Of a DNA stretch of 64,000 bases, positions 54,414 through 62,802 are shown piece by piece. This DNA is from Streptomyces sp. NRRL WC-3626 (GTDB lineage: Bacteria > Actinomycetota > Actinomycetes > Streptomycetales > Streptomycetaceae): NCBI RefSeq assembly GCF_000718785.1, contig NZ_JOCA01000002.1, positions 1 to 64,000 of the forward strand, in the 5' to 3' direction. The notes under the pieces were generated by a model that saw only the letters and a program-made list of their open reading frames with translations, searched no databases and was not told where the DNA came from. The first letter of the stretch is position 1. Every line of letters starts with the position of its first letter. Position numbers and translations under genes: made by a program.

Positions 54414-55310
54414 TCACATGGCCACCTCGGATCGCAGGCCGACGCGTGCTCCTGAGGAGCGAAGTCGATAGCGAAGGAACAAGTACGAATCCCGCCGCCG
54501 GGCGCTGATCAGATCGGCCCACGCCGGTTGCTTTGGCAGCAGTTCGAGTCCCGTGATCAGTCCAGGGCGCGAGGTCTCGGCGCGGCCGGCGAGTACCGGG
54601 GATGTCGTGAGGAACAGTTCATCCAGCAAGCCCTCACGGAGCAGGTTGCCGATGAGGTGCGGTCCGCCCTCGGTGAGCACCGCGGTGTGTCCGCGAGCGT
54701 GGAGAACCGCGAGTACGTCGGCCATACGGAGGACGGACCCTTCACCTGCGGTGAGTGTCGTGGACGCCGGCGGCAGGCGTCCTTCCAGTCGACGGGCGCC
54801 TTCCACGGTGGTCGCCACGAGTGCGTCCGATTTCAGGGCTGGGTGCTCGGTGGGGAGGTCACCGCTCGCGGTGACCACGACCAGTTTCGGTTGGGCGGCG
54901 CGTCGCAGATTCCGCCGCAGCTCGGCGAAGGCGGGAGCGGCCTGCGGGCAGACGTGGTCGGGTGTCCATTGGTGGCCGGGCGTGGCTCGGAGTGTGCCGG
55001 CTCCGATGAGTACGGCGTCGGCGCAGGCGCGCAGCACTCCCATGACGAATCGGTCCGTGGGTTCGCGCCCGCTGATGGCCGAGCCGGAGGAGGGGTATTC
55101 GGGCCCGAGAGCGACCACTCCGTCGATGGAGGTGACGAAGTTCGCGTACACACATGGCAGGGCGAAACCCAGATCGCCGCCGTAGGCAGTGGCGAGCGCC
55201 GGGGGCAGATCGAAACGGGGCTGCCCGGCCTCCTCGTACAGCAGCTCCAGCGGCTCCAGGAAGGCTGTCTGTGTGCCTCCTACGGAGTGCCCGGTGCTGT
55301 CCTCAGCCAT
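54414..55310 (-). CDS. RibD-like dihydrofolate reductase-family protein
   Basis: The 298-aa protein is of the RibD C-terminal/DHFR-like family: PCVYANFVTSIDGVVALG (about 52-69), DAVLIGAGTLRATPGHQWTP (about 104-123), AVLTEGGPHLIGNLLREGLLDELFLT (about 218-243). These features bind NADPH and a pteridine or pyrimidine. It overlaps folE by 8 nt, so FolE and this reductase probably act together on a pterin or deazapurine-type product. Confidence 0.88.
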   Translation of the reverse strand: MAEDSTGHSVGGTQTAFLEPLELLYEEAGQPRFDLPPALATAYGGDLGFALPCVYANFVTSIDGVVALGPEYPSSGSAISGREPTDRFVMGVLRACADAVLIGAGTLRATPGHQWTPDHVCPQAAPAFAELRRNLRRAAQPKLVVVTASGDLPTEHPALKSDALVATTVEGARRLEGRLPPASTTLTAGEGSVLRMADVLAVLHARGHTAVLTEGGPHLIGNLLREGLLDELFLTTSPVLAGRAETSRPGLITGLELLPKQPAWADLISARRRDSYLFLRYRLRSSGARVGLRSEVAM

Positions 55311-56016
55311 GGCCGGCCAGGCCCCGCTGGCCGCACAGCGTGAAGAATTCGCCTCGCAGTTGCGGGTCCTCGTCGTAGGTGCCCCGCCAGTGGGTGGTGC
55401 GGGTGCTGGACTCGATCTCCCGAACGCCGCGCATCTGCGTACACAGGTGCACCGCTTCCAAGTGGACCGCAACACCGTGGGGCTGCAGGATCTGCTGCAA
55501 CGATTCGGCGAGCTGGCGGCCGATGCGCTCCTGCATCGAGAACCGGCGGGCGAACAGCCGCACCAGCCTCGTCAGCTTGGACAGGCCGAGGATGTGCTCG
55601 TGTGCGATGTAGCCGATGTACGCCTTTCCGGAGAACGGCAGAGCGTGGTGCTCGCAGAGGGCGAAGAACGGGATGGGTCCTTCGACGATCTGGCTGATCC
55701 GGCAGTCCGATCCTCCGTGGCATTCGGTCTCGAAGGCGGTGACCAGCTTCTCGTCGCCTTCGTACCCGCTGGTGGCGTCGAAGAGGGCACGCAGGAAGCG
55801 GCGGGGGGTGTCCGCGGTGGCCTCTGACCCAACGGCCAGGCCCAGCGCCCCGAAGATCTCACTCATGTAGCCCTCGAACCGCTGCCACTCTTCGGGGGCG
55901 ATCTGCCGCGGAGACACGGCTGCCCACTCCGCCTCGTCGGTGAGGGGTACGAGCCGTTCGCCCACCATCCCCACGACGGGCGGGGGAGCATGCATCTGCG
56001 TGAATTGCTCGTTCAT
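55303..56016 (-). CDS. folE: GTP cyclohydrolase I
   Basis: The 237-aa enzyme converts GTP to dihydroneopterin triphosphate. The Zn ligands C121 and H124 (CEHH) and C192 (HLCTQMRGV) are present, as are GLSKLTRLVRLFARRF and MQERIGRQLAE. The N-terminal 55 residues are longer than the minimal enzyme. It differs from a typical housekeeping FolE (for example FSMQER instead of LQVQER), so it may be a second, specialised copy; the folate copy is expected elsewhere. It overlaps the reductase gene by 8 nt. Confidence 0.93.
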   Translation of the reverse strand: MNEQFTQMHAPPPVVGMVGERLVPLTDEAEWAAVSPRQIAPEEWQRFEGYMSEIFGALGLAVGSEATADTPRRFLRALFDATSGYEGDEKLVTAFETECHGGSDCRISQIVEGPIPFFALCEHHALPFSGKAYIGYIAHEHILGLSKLTRLVRLFARRFSMQERIGRQLAESLQQILQPHGVAVHLEAVHLCTQMRGVREIESSTRTTHWRGTYDEDPQLRGEFFTLCGQRGLAGHG

Positions 56017-56138
56017 ATGCGGCCTTAAGACGCGACGAACATGCCGTGGAGTGGGTTTGTTCCATTATCGCTCTGTATGTGCCGGAGCGCTGAGCGAGTT
56101 CAGGTAGGCGTCCTGTGTGCGGCACACCGAGTTGCCGG

Positions 56139-56597
56139 TCAGGGCCTGGGCCCACTGCCGGCTGGCCCGTACAGATCCAGCAGGCGTGTCCGGGTGGATT
56201 GGAGTCGGTTCCCGACCACGGTAGCTACACAGCGTGTGATCGCCAGCCCCAGCTCCGGATCCTCCTCGATCAGTGTGCGCACCGCCGCCGCGTCGAATTC
56301 CAGTGCATGGACCGGGCCATGTGCCTCTGCGCCCAGCTGCCAGGTGTGCGGTGGGACCAGCCACGACCAGCCGAGCAGTTCACCCTGGCCGATGGCGTCG
56401 ACGGTGGCCGCCCGGCGGCCGGGGACACGCACGTCGAGAGCAACCAATCCGGTGAGGACGATCCAGAACCGGTCGGCTTTGCTGCCCTCCTCGAAGATGC
56501 GGGCGCCTGCGGGGAAGGACCGGTCGGCAGCGAACTTCAGCAAGCGGTCGCGGTCTGCGGGCGAGAGCAAGCTCAGCAAGTTCGTCGTGGTGGCCAT
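56139..56597 (-). CDS. Stand-alone cyclic nucleotide-binding domain protein
   Basis: The 152-aa protein is one cNMP-binding domain: LLSLLSPADRDRLLKFAADRSFPAGARIFEEG (about 5-36), DRFWIVLTGLVALDV, GQGELLGWSWLVPPHTW, and an alpha-helix tail. Unlike Crp/Fnr it has no DNA-binding domain after it (the chain ends at GSGPRP). So it may bind cAMP or another ligand and act through a partner. GGAGA lies 9 nt before the ATG. A longer frame to 56858 lacks signals. Confidence 0.82.
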   Translation of the reverse strand: MATTTNLLSLLSPADRDRLLKFAADRSFPAGARIFEEGSKADRFWIVLTGLVALDVRVPGRRAATVDAIGQGELLGWSWLVPPHTWQLGAEAHGPVHALEFDAAAVRTLIEEDPELGLAITRCVATVVGNRLQSTRTRLLDLYGPAGSGPRP

Positions 56598-56835
56598 TAT
56601 TAGTCTCCAGTCCTCAGAGGCACTGTCTACGCGGAATTTCCTGCCGAGGAGCGGCGACAGGACCCCGCTGGGACTGGCCTGCCCTACGGGCCGATCCCGC
56701 CAGGGGCCCTCGGGTCCGTGGCGCTGTCCCGCCAACAGGTGCAGCTGTCGGCGCTGCGGCTGTGCGCGTGTCGTGTTGTTTCGCAGAGCCCCGTTCGGGG
56801 GCCTGCCGCGGGAGTGGAGCTCGCTTCCCGTGCTG

Positions 56836-57198
56836 TCAGCTCCGGAGCAGCTCGGCAAGCACCTCGGCTTTGCTGACCTCGGGATGCCTGGTTGCGGTGA
56901 GTAGTGTCAGGGTTCGGTCTTCGGCGAGGTCACGCAGGTGCGCCAGAGCGTCTGCGCGTTCGGGGTCTTGGAGCTCGGCCTGGTAACGGTGCCTGAATTC
57001 CGCGAAACGATCGGGGTTGCGGATGTACCACTTCCGCAGCTCCGCGGAGGGTGCGACCTGCTTGCACCACTCGTCGAGGTGGGCCTTCTCCTTGGTCATG
57101 CCCCGGGGCCAGATGCGGTCGACCAGCACTCTGGTGCCGTCGGTCTGCGCAGGTGTGTCGTAGACGCGGCGGACGTGCACCGTTCGCGTGTGTGCCAT
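56836..57198 (-). CDS. DUF488 family protein (second of two)
   Basis: The 120-aa protein has VRRVYDTPAQTDGTRVLVDRIWPRGMTKEKAHLDEW (9-43) and TLTLLTATRHPEVSKAEVLAELL. AGGAGG precedes the ATG. It is similar to the first DUF488 protein throughout (RVLVDR-WPRGM-K--AHLDEW, FAEFR-RY, LTLLTAT). It is a paralogue in the same island. Function unknown. Confidence 0.85.
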   Translation of the reverse strand: MAHTRTVHVRRVYDTPAQTDGTRVLVDRIWPRGMTKEKAHLDEWCKQVAPSAELRKWYIRNPDRFAEFRHRYQAELQDPERADALAHLRDLAEDRTLTLLTATRHPEVSKAEVLAELLRS

Positions 57199-57229
57199 GG
57201 AGGGACCTCCTGGCGAGTACTGCGCGGCA

Positions 57230-57727
57230 TCACACGTAGTAACGAGAGATGATCTCGAGCCGCGCTACTTCGTCCGGTCCCGGATACGCCACCAGGACCG
57301 GCAGGCCGCTGGGATCCCGGCCCTCGATGAGGGTGAAGCCCTCAGCTTCTCTGGTGTCGACGCGGTCGGAGCGGGCTCTGAGTACGCGCTCGCACCGCTG
57401 GAAGTCGTCGGGGCCGTCCGCCGTCCAGATCACGTAGTGCGCGCCGACGTGGCCCGTGGGGTGGATGGCGTGCGGGCCCACGGCCCGTAGGTATACCTGG
57501 AAGCCGTTGTGGCTCACGAGCAGCGCGGCAGTGGCGGTGCGTACGGTGACCTCCATGTTCAGCAGCTCCCCGTAGAAGTCCGCCGAGGCGTCGTGGTCGT
57601 GGACGAACACCACAACCGAGGCCAGCCGGGGGCCGCGCGCCTCCGGTCCGCTACCGGTCGGCTCCGAATCCGGTGAAAGCTGCGCAGGGTGCTGGCCAGG
57701 GGACGCCGTTTCATGTGGGAAGGCCAT
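57230..57727 (-). CDS. VOC (glyoxalase/dioxygenase-fold) protein
   Basis: The 165-aa protein has an N-terminal disordered part (1-32), then a VOC fold: LASVVVFVHDHDASADFYGELLNMEV (about 35-60), HYVIWTADGPDDFQRCERVLRAR, and EGFTLIEGRDPSGLPVLVAYPGP. Metal and substrate cannot be named. GGAAGGGGG lies before the ATG. It is 31 nt upstream of the second DUF488 gene and probably shares its transcript. Confidence 0.82.
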   Translation of the reverse strand: MAFPHETASPGQHPAQLSPDSEPTGSGPEARGPRLASVVVFVHDHDASADFYGELLNMEVTVRTATAALLVSHNGFQVYLRAVGPHAIHPTGHVGAHYVIWTADGPDDFQRCERVLRARSDRVDTREAEGFTLIEGRDPSGLPVLVAYPGPDEVARLEIISRYYV

Positions 57728-57862
57728 GCGGCCCCCTTCCGCCTTCGACCGCGATACGAGGGCTTCTTTGGGCGGTTTCCTGGTCCGGTTTCCACGCTAC
57801 CCGGACCGTGTCCTGCCCGCTGGAAACGTGCAGCAGGCCCTGAAGCGTGCGGCCACGGGTTC

Positions 57863-58345
57863 TCAGCCTGGCCATGCAAGGAACCCGCCGACGATGGTGC
57901 CGTAGGCGAGGTGTGCGGTGAGCGTGACGGCGGGTGTGCCGGGCCCGTAGTTGAGCATGAGGAATCCGGGTGGTTCGAGCAGCGCGACATGGGGGGCACT
58001 GGTTTCGGGTTGGCCCATGCGCGGGTGGACGAGCGGCAGCAGGATGTTGACGAGCGCGGTGGTGGCGAACAGGCCGTGGACGAGGCCGAAGACGCATCCC
58101 AGCCACCAGCTGCTGTAGCCGATGGCGACGAAGACCGCGTAGTAGAGCAGGGCGAAGATCAGGCCGTTGATGAAGTGTGCGCCGTAGCCGAGGGCCTTGG
58201 CGCGGGTCCGGTTGCTGGTGAAGGCGGTCCCGAGCAGGAAGGGCAGATCGATGCGGGTGAGGCTGAGGGCATTGGCCGCGCGCAGGCCGGTGGTCAGGAT
58301 CAGGGTGCCGACAAGCCCGCCCGCCAGTGCGGCCCAGATGCTCAT
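57863..58345 (-). CDS. DUF6789-like membrane protein
   Basis: The 160-aa protein has four predicted membrane helices (IWAALAGGLVGTLILTTG; LPFLLGTAF; HFINGLIFALLYYAVFVAIGY; LAYGTIVGGFLAWPG). ATG overlaps the stop of the GH15 gene (ATGA), so it is coupled to it. Family function unknown; similar proteins lie near oxidative stress genes. The N-terminal part is very hydrophobic with conserved H/N (YGAHFING). Confidence 0.72.
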   Translation of the reverse strand: MSIWAALAGGLVGTLILTTGLRAANALSLTRIDLPFLLGTAFTSNRTRAKALGYGAHFINGLIFALLYYAVFVAIGYSSWWLGCVFGLVHGLFATTALVNILLPLVHPRMGQPETSAPHVALLEPPGFLMLNYGPGTPAVTLTAHLAYGTIVGGFLAWPG

Positions 58346-60126
58346 CGTGTGGCCTGGCCGATTGCGCAGGCGGCGCTGATCAGGGCGAGGTGGGACAGGC
58401 CCTGGGGCAGGTTGCCGAGGAAGTCGCCGGTGGCGGGGTCGATCTCCTCGCTGTAGAGGCCGACGTCGTTGGCGAGAGGCACGAGCTGGTCCATGAGACG
58501 GGCGGCTTCGTCCGCGCGGCCAGTCCGGGCGAGGGCTTCGGCCAGCCAGAAGGAGCAGGCGAGGAAGGCGCCCTCGCCGCCGGGAACTCCGTCGGCGCCG
58601 AGGTAGCGGCTGACGTAGGGACCGTCCTGCAATGCCTGCTGGATGGCGGCGACGGTGCCGCGCATGCGCGGGTCGTCGGGCGACCGATAGCCGTGGAGTA
58701 GCCCGAGCAGGAGGCCGGCGTCCAGGTCGTCGCTGCTTGCGGAGCGCACATAGGTGTTCAGCCGCGGGCTGAAGCAGTGCTCGTCGACGAAGTCGGCGAT
58801 GGCCTGCCGTTCGCGCCGCCAGCGAGGCGCGTGCCGGCCGGGGATCAGCCGCCGCTGTGCAAGGTCCAGGGCGCGCTCAAGGGCGACCCAGCACATCATC
58901 TTGGACTGGGTGAAGTGCTCGGGAGCGCTGCGGACCTCCCAGATGCCCGTGTCAGGCTGCCGCCAGACGGTGCAGACGAAGTCGGCGATCTGCGCGAGCC
59001 GGCGGGCGATGTCGGCGTCGAGCCGGTGGCCGGCCGCGGTGTACAGCCACGCGGTCTGCACCAGCTCCCCGTAGGTGTCCAGTTGGAGCTGGTCGGCGGC
59101 GGCGTTGCCGATGCGTACGGGCGTCGAACCGCGGTAGCCCGACAGGGGAAGAGTCTTCTCGGGCGTGCGGGCGCCGCCGTCGAGGCGGTACAGGACGTGC
59201 AGGCGGGGGTGAGTGAGCTGGGAGGCGTGCATCAGCCACCAGAAGTAGCCGGTCGCTTCCGGTGCGCAGCCCAGCTTGAGGAAGGCGTTCAGGGTGAAGG
59301 CGGAGTCGCGGATCCAGCTGAAGCGGTAGTCCCAGTTGCGTTCCCCGCCGAGGTCCTCGGGCAAGGAGCAGGTTGCCGCGGCGGCGACCGCGCCGGAGGG
59401 GGCGAAGACCAGCAGCTTGAGAGCGAGGGCGCTGCGCAGCACCGCCTCGTACCAGGGCCCCGTGTAGGTGCGGCCGTCTGTCCACTTCCTCCAGGTGGCG
59501 GACGTGTGGTCCAGCCGGGCCTCGCACTCGGCGCGCGTGGGGAGCACCAGCGGCTCCCGGTGGGCGTATGGCAGCGCGAGCATGGCCCGTGTACCCGCAT
59601 CCGCACGGAAGCAGGATGCGACGGCATCGGAGGCGGGCTGCGGCTCTCCCGCGTCCCAGGCACAGATCGCAACCGCCTCGGGACCCGAGGTGACGACCGG
59701 GACGCCTGCACGATATGTCAGGTGCGGTGCGCTTGCGCCGTAGCCGAAGCGCGGCTGGACACTCCAGCGCATGGGGACGCTGCCCGCCAGGCCCTCGATC
59801 CGCCGGACCAGCTCCCGGCCAGGCGCCAGGGACCGGGCGTCAGGAATGGTCAGCGCGTCGGTCACCCGAACCGTGCCGCCTGTGGTGGTGAACGTCGTCT
59901 CCAGCACGTTGGTGCCAGGCAGGTAACGGCGGGAGGCGGTGTAGGGAGCCTCTGGCCGGAGGACGAACCGTCCTCCCTTGAGGTGGTCGAGCACGGCGGC
60001 GAACACGGTCGGCGAGTCAAGGTCCGGCCAGGCCAGCCAGTCCACCGAGCCGTCCCGGGCGACGAGCGCGACGCTGCGGCCGTCCCCGATCACCGCGTAG
60101 TTCCGCAGTTCCGTGTACCCGTCCAT
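58342..60126 (-). CDS. GH15-family glycoside hydrolase (glucoamylase/trehalase type)
   Basis: The 594-aa enzyme begins MDGYTELRNYAVIGDGRSVALVARDGSVDWLAWPDLDSPTVF, the typical N-terminal beta-domain of mycobacterial-type trehalase/glucoamylase. The (alpha/alpha)6 barrel has ERNWDYRFSWIRDSAFTL, GIWEVR (catalytic acid) and LYSEEIDPATGDFLGNLPQGLSH (catalytic base region). ATG 60126 was chosen from family starts; ATG 60192 and GTG 60297 are alternatives. Trehalose or glucan hydrolysis fits a stress island. The stop overlaps the next ATG. Confidence 0.88.
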   Translation of the reverse strand: MDGYTELRNYAVIGDGRSVALVARDGSVDWLAWPDLDSPTVFAAVLDHLKGGRFVLRPEAPYTASRRYLPGTNVLETTFTTTGGTVRVTDALTIPDARSLAPGRELVRRIEGLAGSVPMRWSVQPRFGYGASAPHLTYRAGVPVVTSGPEAVAICAWDAGEPQPASDAVASCFRADAGTRAMLALPYAHREPLVLPTRAECEARLDHTSATWRKWTDGRTYTGPWYEAVLRSALALKLLVFAPSGAVAAAATCSLPEDLGGERNWDYRFSWIRDSAFTLNAFLKLGCAPEATGYFWWLMHASQLTHPRLHVLYRLDGGARTPEKTLPLSGYRGSTPVRIGNAAADQLQLDTYGELVQTAWLYTAAGHRLDADIARRLAQIADFVCTVWRQPDTGIWEVRSAPEHFTQSKMMCWVALERALDLAQRRLIPGRHAPRWRRERQAIADFVDEHCFSPRLNTYVRSASSDDLDAGLLLGLLHGYRSPDDPRMRGTVAAIQQALQDGPYVSRYLGADGVPGGEGAFLACSFWLAEALARTGRADEAARLMDQLVPLANDVGLYSEEIDPATGDFLGNLPQGLSHLALISAACAIGQATR

Positions 60127-60364
60127 ACGTGCCGGTGGGCCGGCCGGGACGTCTGACAGATCAGGCAGGTCCGTCTGCCGGCTCCAGGGCATGTCCGGCG
60201 TCGGCGAGGCAGAACCCGAACTGGACGGTGTAGGTGTCACCTGAAGGCACCCTTTCCGGTAATCCGCGTCCTCCTGGTCGAGGAGGAGGTCGGCCACGGG
60301 TGCGTCAGTGGCGGTGGAACGGCCGGTCGGCGGCTCCGGCCGCTGAGTGGCCTGGCTACGCCGT

Positions 60365-60889
60365 TCAAGCCACGTGGGAGCCGCGGTGCAGGTGGATCAG
60401 CTGGGCGTCCTGCACCGCCTGTTCATCGCTTTCCTGGAGGGGTGTGAGCCGGATGCCGACGTGGTAGTCCTGGACCAGCGTCCAGCCCAGGAAGCCGGCG
60501 CCGAGCGTGCAGGCGAGTCCTGCCGCGGACAGTGCCAGTCCGGGAGTGACGCCAGTCGCCGGGCCATCCCAATGGGTGGCGTAGATGGCAAGGCTCGCTC
60601 CGAAGAGGCCCAGCGCCGCGACATTGAGACCGCCGTGGGCAATGCCGACGGTCTTGGCCGCCGAACGGCGGGGAATGCCGAACGCCAGATCGGCGATGCC
60701 GGGCAGGGCTGCCAGCAGTGCCGTGCCAACCCCCGCGATGTTGAGGGCGATGGCCAGGTTGAGCCAGAACTGCTGCCCGTTGGCCGCGTAGACGGCGAAA
60801 CCCACCAGCGTGCCGGTGTAGCAGGCGATGGGGAACCCGACGAGCATCGGGTGAATGGGATGGCCGGCGATGGTGATCTTGCTGTACAT
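60365..60889 (-). CDS. DUF2231 membrane protein
   Basis: The 174-aa protein has four membrane helices and starts MYSKITIAGHPIHPMLVGFP, the DUF2231 signature (HPIHP). GGAGGT lies 5 nt before the ATG. Members are found next to heme, Rieske and redox proteins; function unknown. Upstream of it is a 670-nt gene-free region. Confidence 0.85.
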   Translation of the reverse strand: MYSKITIAGHPIHPMLVGFPIACYTGTLVGFAVYAANGQQFWLNLAIALNIAGVGTALLAALPGIADLAFGIPRRSAAKTVGIAHGGLNVAALGLFGASLAIYATHWDGPATGVTPGLALSAAGLACTLGAGFLGWTLVQDYHVGIRLTPLQESDEQAVQDAQLIHLHRGSHVA

Positions 60890-61557
60890 GGCACCTCCAG
60901 GCCGGTTGGTCCGTGCTGAGCCTTTCCAGCCTCTCCCTCGATGTACAGGAGCGCCAACGGGGCCGACCAGCGGTTCGGATCCTGGGCCTGACGAAGGGGC
61001 CCTGGCCTCACTTCGGCGGATTCGAAGGTGTCTCACCCGGAGTGTCAGAGCGGCACCGACAAAAGCCCGGTGGCCCCCGTCGCTGGCGCGGTACGGGGTG
61101 TCAGACGCCGACGGGGCACTGAGGGGGTTCGTTTCGTGCCTCTGGAGCCGGTCGGCGGGCGCACCGCCAGTGGTCTGCGCGGATGCCGCATGGGCAGGGG
61201 GAGCCCTCACTGGCAGGGGGATTTGCCAGCGAGCCGTCGTAGCCGCAACGTCGTCCTCCAGGCATTGACCGGCAAGAGGTCCGCGGTTCCCCGCGGCCGA
61301 CCTCTGAACCTCTTGCAGTCCCCGGACACAGGCTCCTCGGCTCGCAGGTACCCGCTGAAGTGAGGCGCAGGTAGCACACGAGCGTCGTCGTTGTTGGCCA
61401 CATGTCGGCGACGCGTGAATGTGACCCACTTCCGACGCTTGGATTGCTACCGGTCCACTTTTCAGCCGTCGCCGACAGCCGCATGGGTTCTGGAGGGCAC
61501 CTCGCTACTGAGGTCGCCTACAGGCCGTGGTGTGGTCCCTCTACTGGAAGCGCCTGT
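60890..61557. other. Gene-free region
   Basis: About 670 nt without a convincing gene on either strand. Long frames exist, but none has a family pattern or a proper start. The promoter of the DUF2231 gene should lie at its left end. It may include a decayed gene. Confidence 0.5.
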
Positions 61558-62694
61558 TCAGAAGGCTCTGCGAACCACGAGCGCCGTGATGTCGTCCCGC
61601 TGTTCACCTGCGGTGTGTTGGCTCAAGTCTTTGGCCACATTGTCGGCGACTTCCCAGGGGGAGACGTCCGCCCAGGCCCGCAGACGCTCTTCGAGGGGAT
61701 AGAAGTCGCCGGTGATGCTGCGTGCCTCGGTGACGCCGTCGCTGCAGGCAAGAAGTGTGGCCCCGGTCGGAAACGGGAACCACGCGACGGTCCGGGGTTT
61801 CGGAGCGAGGTCCGCAAGACCGAGGGGCACGCCGGGGTCGCCGAGCTGTACGGGGGCGACCGCTCCCGCGTTCAACAGGTAAGGCGGAGGGTGTCCGCAG
61901 TTGACCGCTTGCGCGTCCGCCGAGGCGTCTATGCCCAGGATGAGCGCGGTGACGAACCGTTCAGGTTCGCCGGTCTGCTGCGCGAAGACGTTGTGGCGGA
62001 CGACGGCCCTCTCCAGGTCATCCACGAGCGCGGTGAGCGTCGGCTCGCGCAACGCGGCCTCGCGGAACGCTCCGAGCGCGGCGAAGGCGGCTCCGATCGC
62101 AGGCAGTCCCTTGCCCTGGACATCGCCGAAGAGCAGACGCGTGCCGTACGGCGAGGCCACCGCCTCGTAGATGTCTCCTCCTACCAGGCGGTCCTGTTCC
62201 ACCGGCAGGTACAGGCCGTCAACGATCACCCGGTCGGTCAGGACGGGCAGCGGGCGCAGCACCTGCCGTTGCAGGGCGACAGCCGTGGACCGGACCCGGC
62301 GGAGATCGTGCTCGCGCCGGATCCGCAAGTGGCAGGTCAGGACGCACAGCACGCCGAGTGCTGCGGCCAGCACCATGACGATCACGTAGTCGTACCACGA
62401 CGGGAGTGGCCGGTAGATCAGTACTCCGGTGATGACGATCAACACCCAGCCGACCGCGTAGACGGTCTGCCGCACCGTGCCGATCGCCGCCGGGAAGGCC
62501 GGCAGCAGGATCAAGAGGGGGGTGAGCCGCACGGTGCGGTCATCGATAGCCAGCTCCAGCGCCACGATCGGGATCGTCAGCGCGACCACATAGGCCATTG
62601 GAGCCCTGACCGCGCTTGTGGGAATTGCCGCGCTCTCGGCGCGTGACGTCAGTGGCTCGTCGGCTGCGCGAGATGGCAAACGCCTGCGGAACAC
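61558..62694 (-). CDS. PP2C-type serine phosphatase, RsbU-like, membrane-bound
   Basis: The 378-aa protein has four N-terminal membrane segments (about 33-120) and a C-terminal SpoIIE/PP2C domain (about 140-378): VGGDIYEAVASPYGTRLLFGDVQGKGLPA (about 170-198), NCGHPPPYLL, ACSDGVTEARS and QRDDITALVVRR. The metal-binding aspartates (GDIY, GDVQGKG, SDGVTE, DDIT) are all there. RsbU-type enzymes dephosphorylate anti-anti-sigma factors. AGGAGG lies 8 nt before the GTG. Confidence 0.92.
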   Translation of the reverse strand: MFRRRLPSRAADEPLTSRAESAAIPTSAVRAPMAYVVALTIPIVALELAIDDRTVRLTPLLILLPAFPAAIGTVRQTVYAVGWVLIVITGVLIYRPLPSWYDYVIVMVLAAALGVLCVLTCHLRIRREHDLRRVRSTAVALQRQVLRPLPVLTDRVIVDGLYLPVEQDRLVGGDIYEAVASPYGTRLLFGDVQGKGLPAIGAAFAALGAFREAALREPTLTALVDDLERAVVRHNVFAQQTGEPERFVTALILGIDASADAQAVNCGHPPPYLLNAGAVAPVQLGDPGVPLGLADLAPKPRTVAWFPFPTGATLLACSDGVTEARSITGDFYPLEERLRAWADVSPWEVADNVAKDLSQHTAGEQRDDITALVVRRAF

Positions 62695-62802
62695 ACCACC
62701 AGCCTCCTTCAGTTGTTCCGACCCGGCAATGGCGGACGTCGCACCCGGTTGGTGTGATCACTCACCTGCGTTCTCGAGCCGTTCGTGTCTGCACCCGCAG
62801 GG

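Noticed and set aside
54530..54560. tRNA-like GTTCGAGTCCC
   Set aside because: It lies inside the reductase gene and no cloverleaf can be drawn around it.
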